The translations under genes were made by a program, and so were the position numbers. From Acidovorax sp. (GTDB lineage: Bacteria; Pseudomonadota; Gammaproteobacteria; Burkholderiales; Burkholderiaceae_C), in NCBI GenBank assembly GCA_011620245.1, contig WOZN01000202.1, forward strand, positions 1,282 to 6,601: a stretch of DNA of 5,320 nucleotides, given 5' to 3'. This document shows, one piece after another, positions 4,723 through 5,320 of this stretch (positions are counted from its first letter, which is position 1; each line of letters begins with the position of its first letter). The notes below the pieces were generated by a model. It had not been told where the DNA came from, made no database searches, and saw only the letters and a program-made list of their open reading frames with translations.

Positions 4723-5320
4723 ATGTTGGTATCGCGTAGTCTTGTTGTTGGGTTCTCCGTAGCGTTGACGGCGCTGGTGCTTGCCGGCTGCGGAACCCGG
4801 ATGACGAAGGCTCCGGTGGAGGATCGTGGCACGTCTTCTGCATCCTCATCGCCTGGGGCGGTTGTTGCACCCGTCAAGCCGTTGCCGGGCGCCGAGAACG
4901 CCGGAAAGCCGGGTTATTACATTGTCAAGGCAGGGGATACGCTGATTCGCATCGGTCTCGAAAATGGCCAGGGCTGGAGGGACATCGCGCGCTGGAACAA
5001 TCTGGACAATGCCAACCTGATCGAAGTGGGGCAGGTGCTGCGCGTGGTGCCGCCCTCGGCCGCTGGCGCTGCCGCAGCGTCTTCAGCTGAAACGGGCGTG
5101 GTGACGCGTCCTGTCGCTTCTTCGGCCGCCAGCGCACCCAAGCCGGCCGTCAGCGCTGCGGCGCCTGCGCCAGCCCCTGCGCCCGTTCCCGCAGCGGCAG
5201 CTTCACCGGAAGACAATGTTCCTTTCATCTGGCCCGCCTCTGGCACCTTGCTGGCAGGGTTTGATGAGGCCCGCAACAAGGGCTACGACATTTCGGGCAA
5301 GGCTGGTGACCCTGTCCTGG
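4723..5320 (+). CDS. nlpD: NlpD-type lipoprotein, amidase activator (partial, 3' end outside window)
   Basis: The reading frame is open to the window end (199 codons seen). The N-terminus is a lipoprotein signal: a hydrophobic stretch at residues 6-21, then the lipobox LAGC with Cys23 as the lipidated residue, so the mature protein should be anchored in the outer membrane. One LysM peptidoglycan-binding domain spans about 65-109 (YYIVKAGDTLIRIG to VGQVLRVVP). A low-complexity Ala/Pro/Ser linker covers about 111-163. A LytM/M23 domain starts near 167 (FIWPASGTLLAGF). Its first zinc motif, normally HxGxD, reads NKGYD, so the histidine is lost as in Escherichia coli NlpD. The protein is thus expected to activate a cell-wall amidase (AmiC in E. 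coli) instead of cutting murein. It lies 11 nt after pcm, likely in one operon. rpoS commonly follows, but is not visible. Confidence 0.94.
   Translation, partial: MLVSRSLVVGFSVALTALVLAGCGTRMTKAPVEDRGTSSASSSPGAVVAPVKPLPGAENAGKPGYYIVKAGDTLIRIGLENGQGWRDIARWNNLDNANLIEVGQVLRVVPPSAAGAAAASSAETGVVTRPVASSAASAPKPAVSAAAPAPAPAPVPAAAASPEDNVPFIWPASGTLLAGFDEARNKGYDISGKAGDPVL

Noticed and set aside
4917..5279. Minus-strand frame of 120 codons rich in Ala and Gly
   Set aside because: It is the shadow of the Ala/Pro-rich linker of nlpD and has no recognisable motif.
1..5320. CRISPR array, tRNA, rRNA, toxin-antitoxin or defence genes
   Set aside because: No regularly spaced repeats, no tRNA- or rRNA-like sequence and no recognisable defence or toxin proteins were seen on either strand.

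Overview
The window looks like chromosome from a high-GC betaproteobacterium, most likely a member of the Comamonadaceae close to Acidovorax. This rests on the protein sequences (FlhD/FlhC, SurE, Pcm, NlpD), the strong G/C bias at third codon positions, and a short intergenic repeat at about 286-341 that I recall from genomes of that family. The genus is an inference and was not checked by any search.

Layout. Positions 1-288 hold no intact gene, only what looks like the decayed 3' end of an unrecognised plus-strand gene. A family-type intergenic repeat follows. On the minus strand, reading from high to low coordinates, are the remains of a DMT/EamA permease gene damaged by an IS701-family element (about 3069-2498), an intact two-domain sulfurtransferase of the 3-mercaptopyruvate type (2425-1526), flhD (1295-969) and flhC (904-344). 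FlhD and FlhC form the master regulator of flagellar genes. On the plus strand, diverging from the damaged permease, is the stress and stationary-phase operon surE (3165-3947), pcm (3947-4711) and nlpD (4723 to beyond the window end). surE and pcm overlap by one base (TGATG), and pcm and nlpD are 11 nt apart.

How the genes work together. SurE (nucleotidase), Pcm (isoaspartyl protein repair) and NlpD (lipoprotein activator of cell-wall amidases) form a conserved survival cluster that in many proteobacteria precedes rpoS. The window ends inside nlpD, so rpoS is not seen. FlhD and FlhC act as one heteromeric activator. Their promoter region carries an imperfect 19-bp palindrome that resembles sites of NarL/LuxR-type response regulators.

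The most unusual part is 2454-3069. An IS701-type transposase has lost its whole catalytic core by an apparently in-frame deletion. Its N-terminal and C-terminal pieces are joined to each other and then run in frame into the frameshifted C-terminal end of the permease, leaving one open chimeric ORF. I see no defence system, CRISPR array, RNA gene or other clearly new system here. The remaining points of interest are regulatory motifs, repeats and gene decay.
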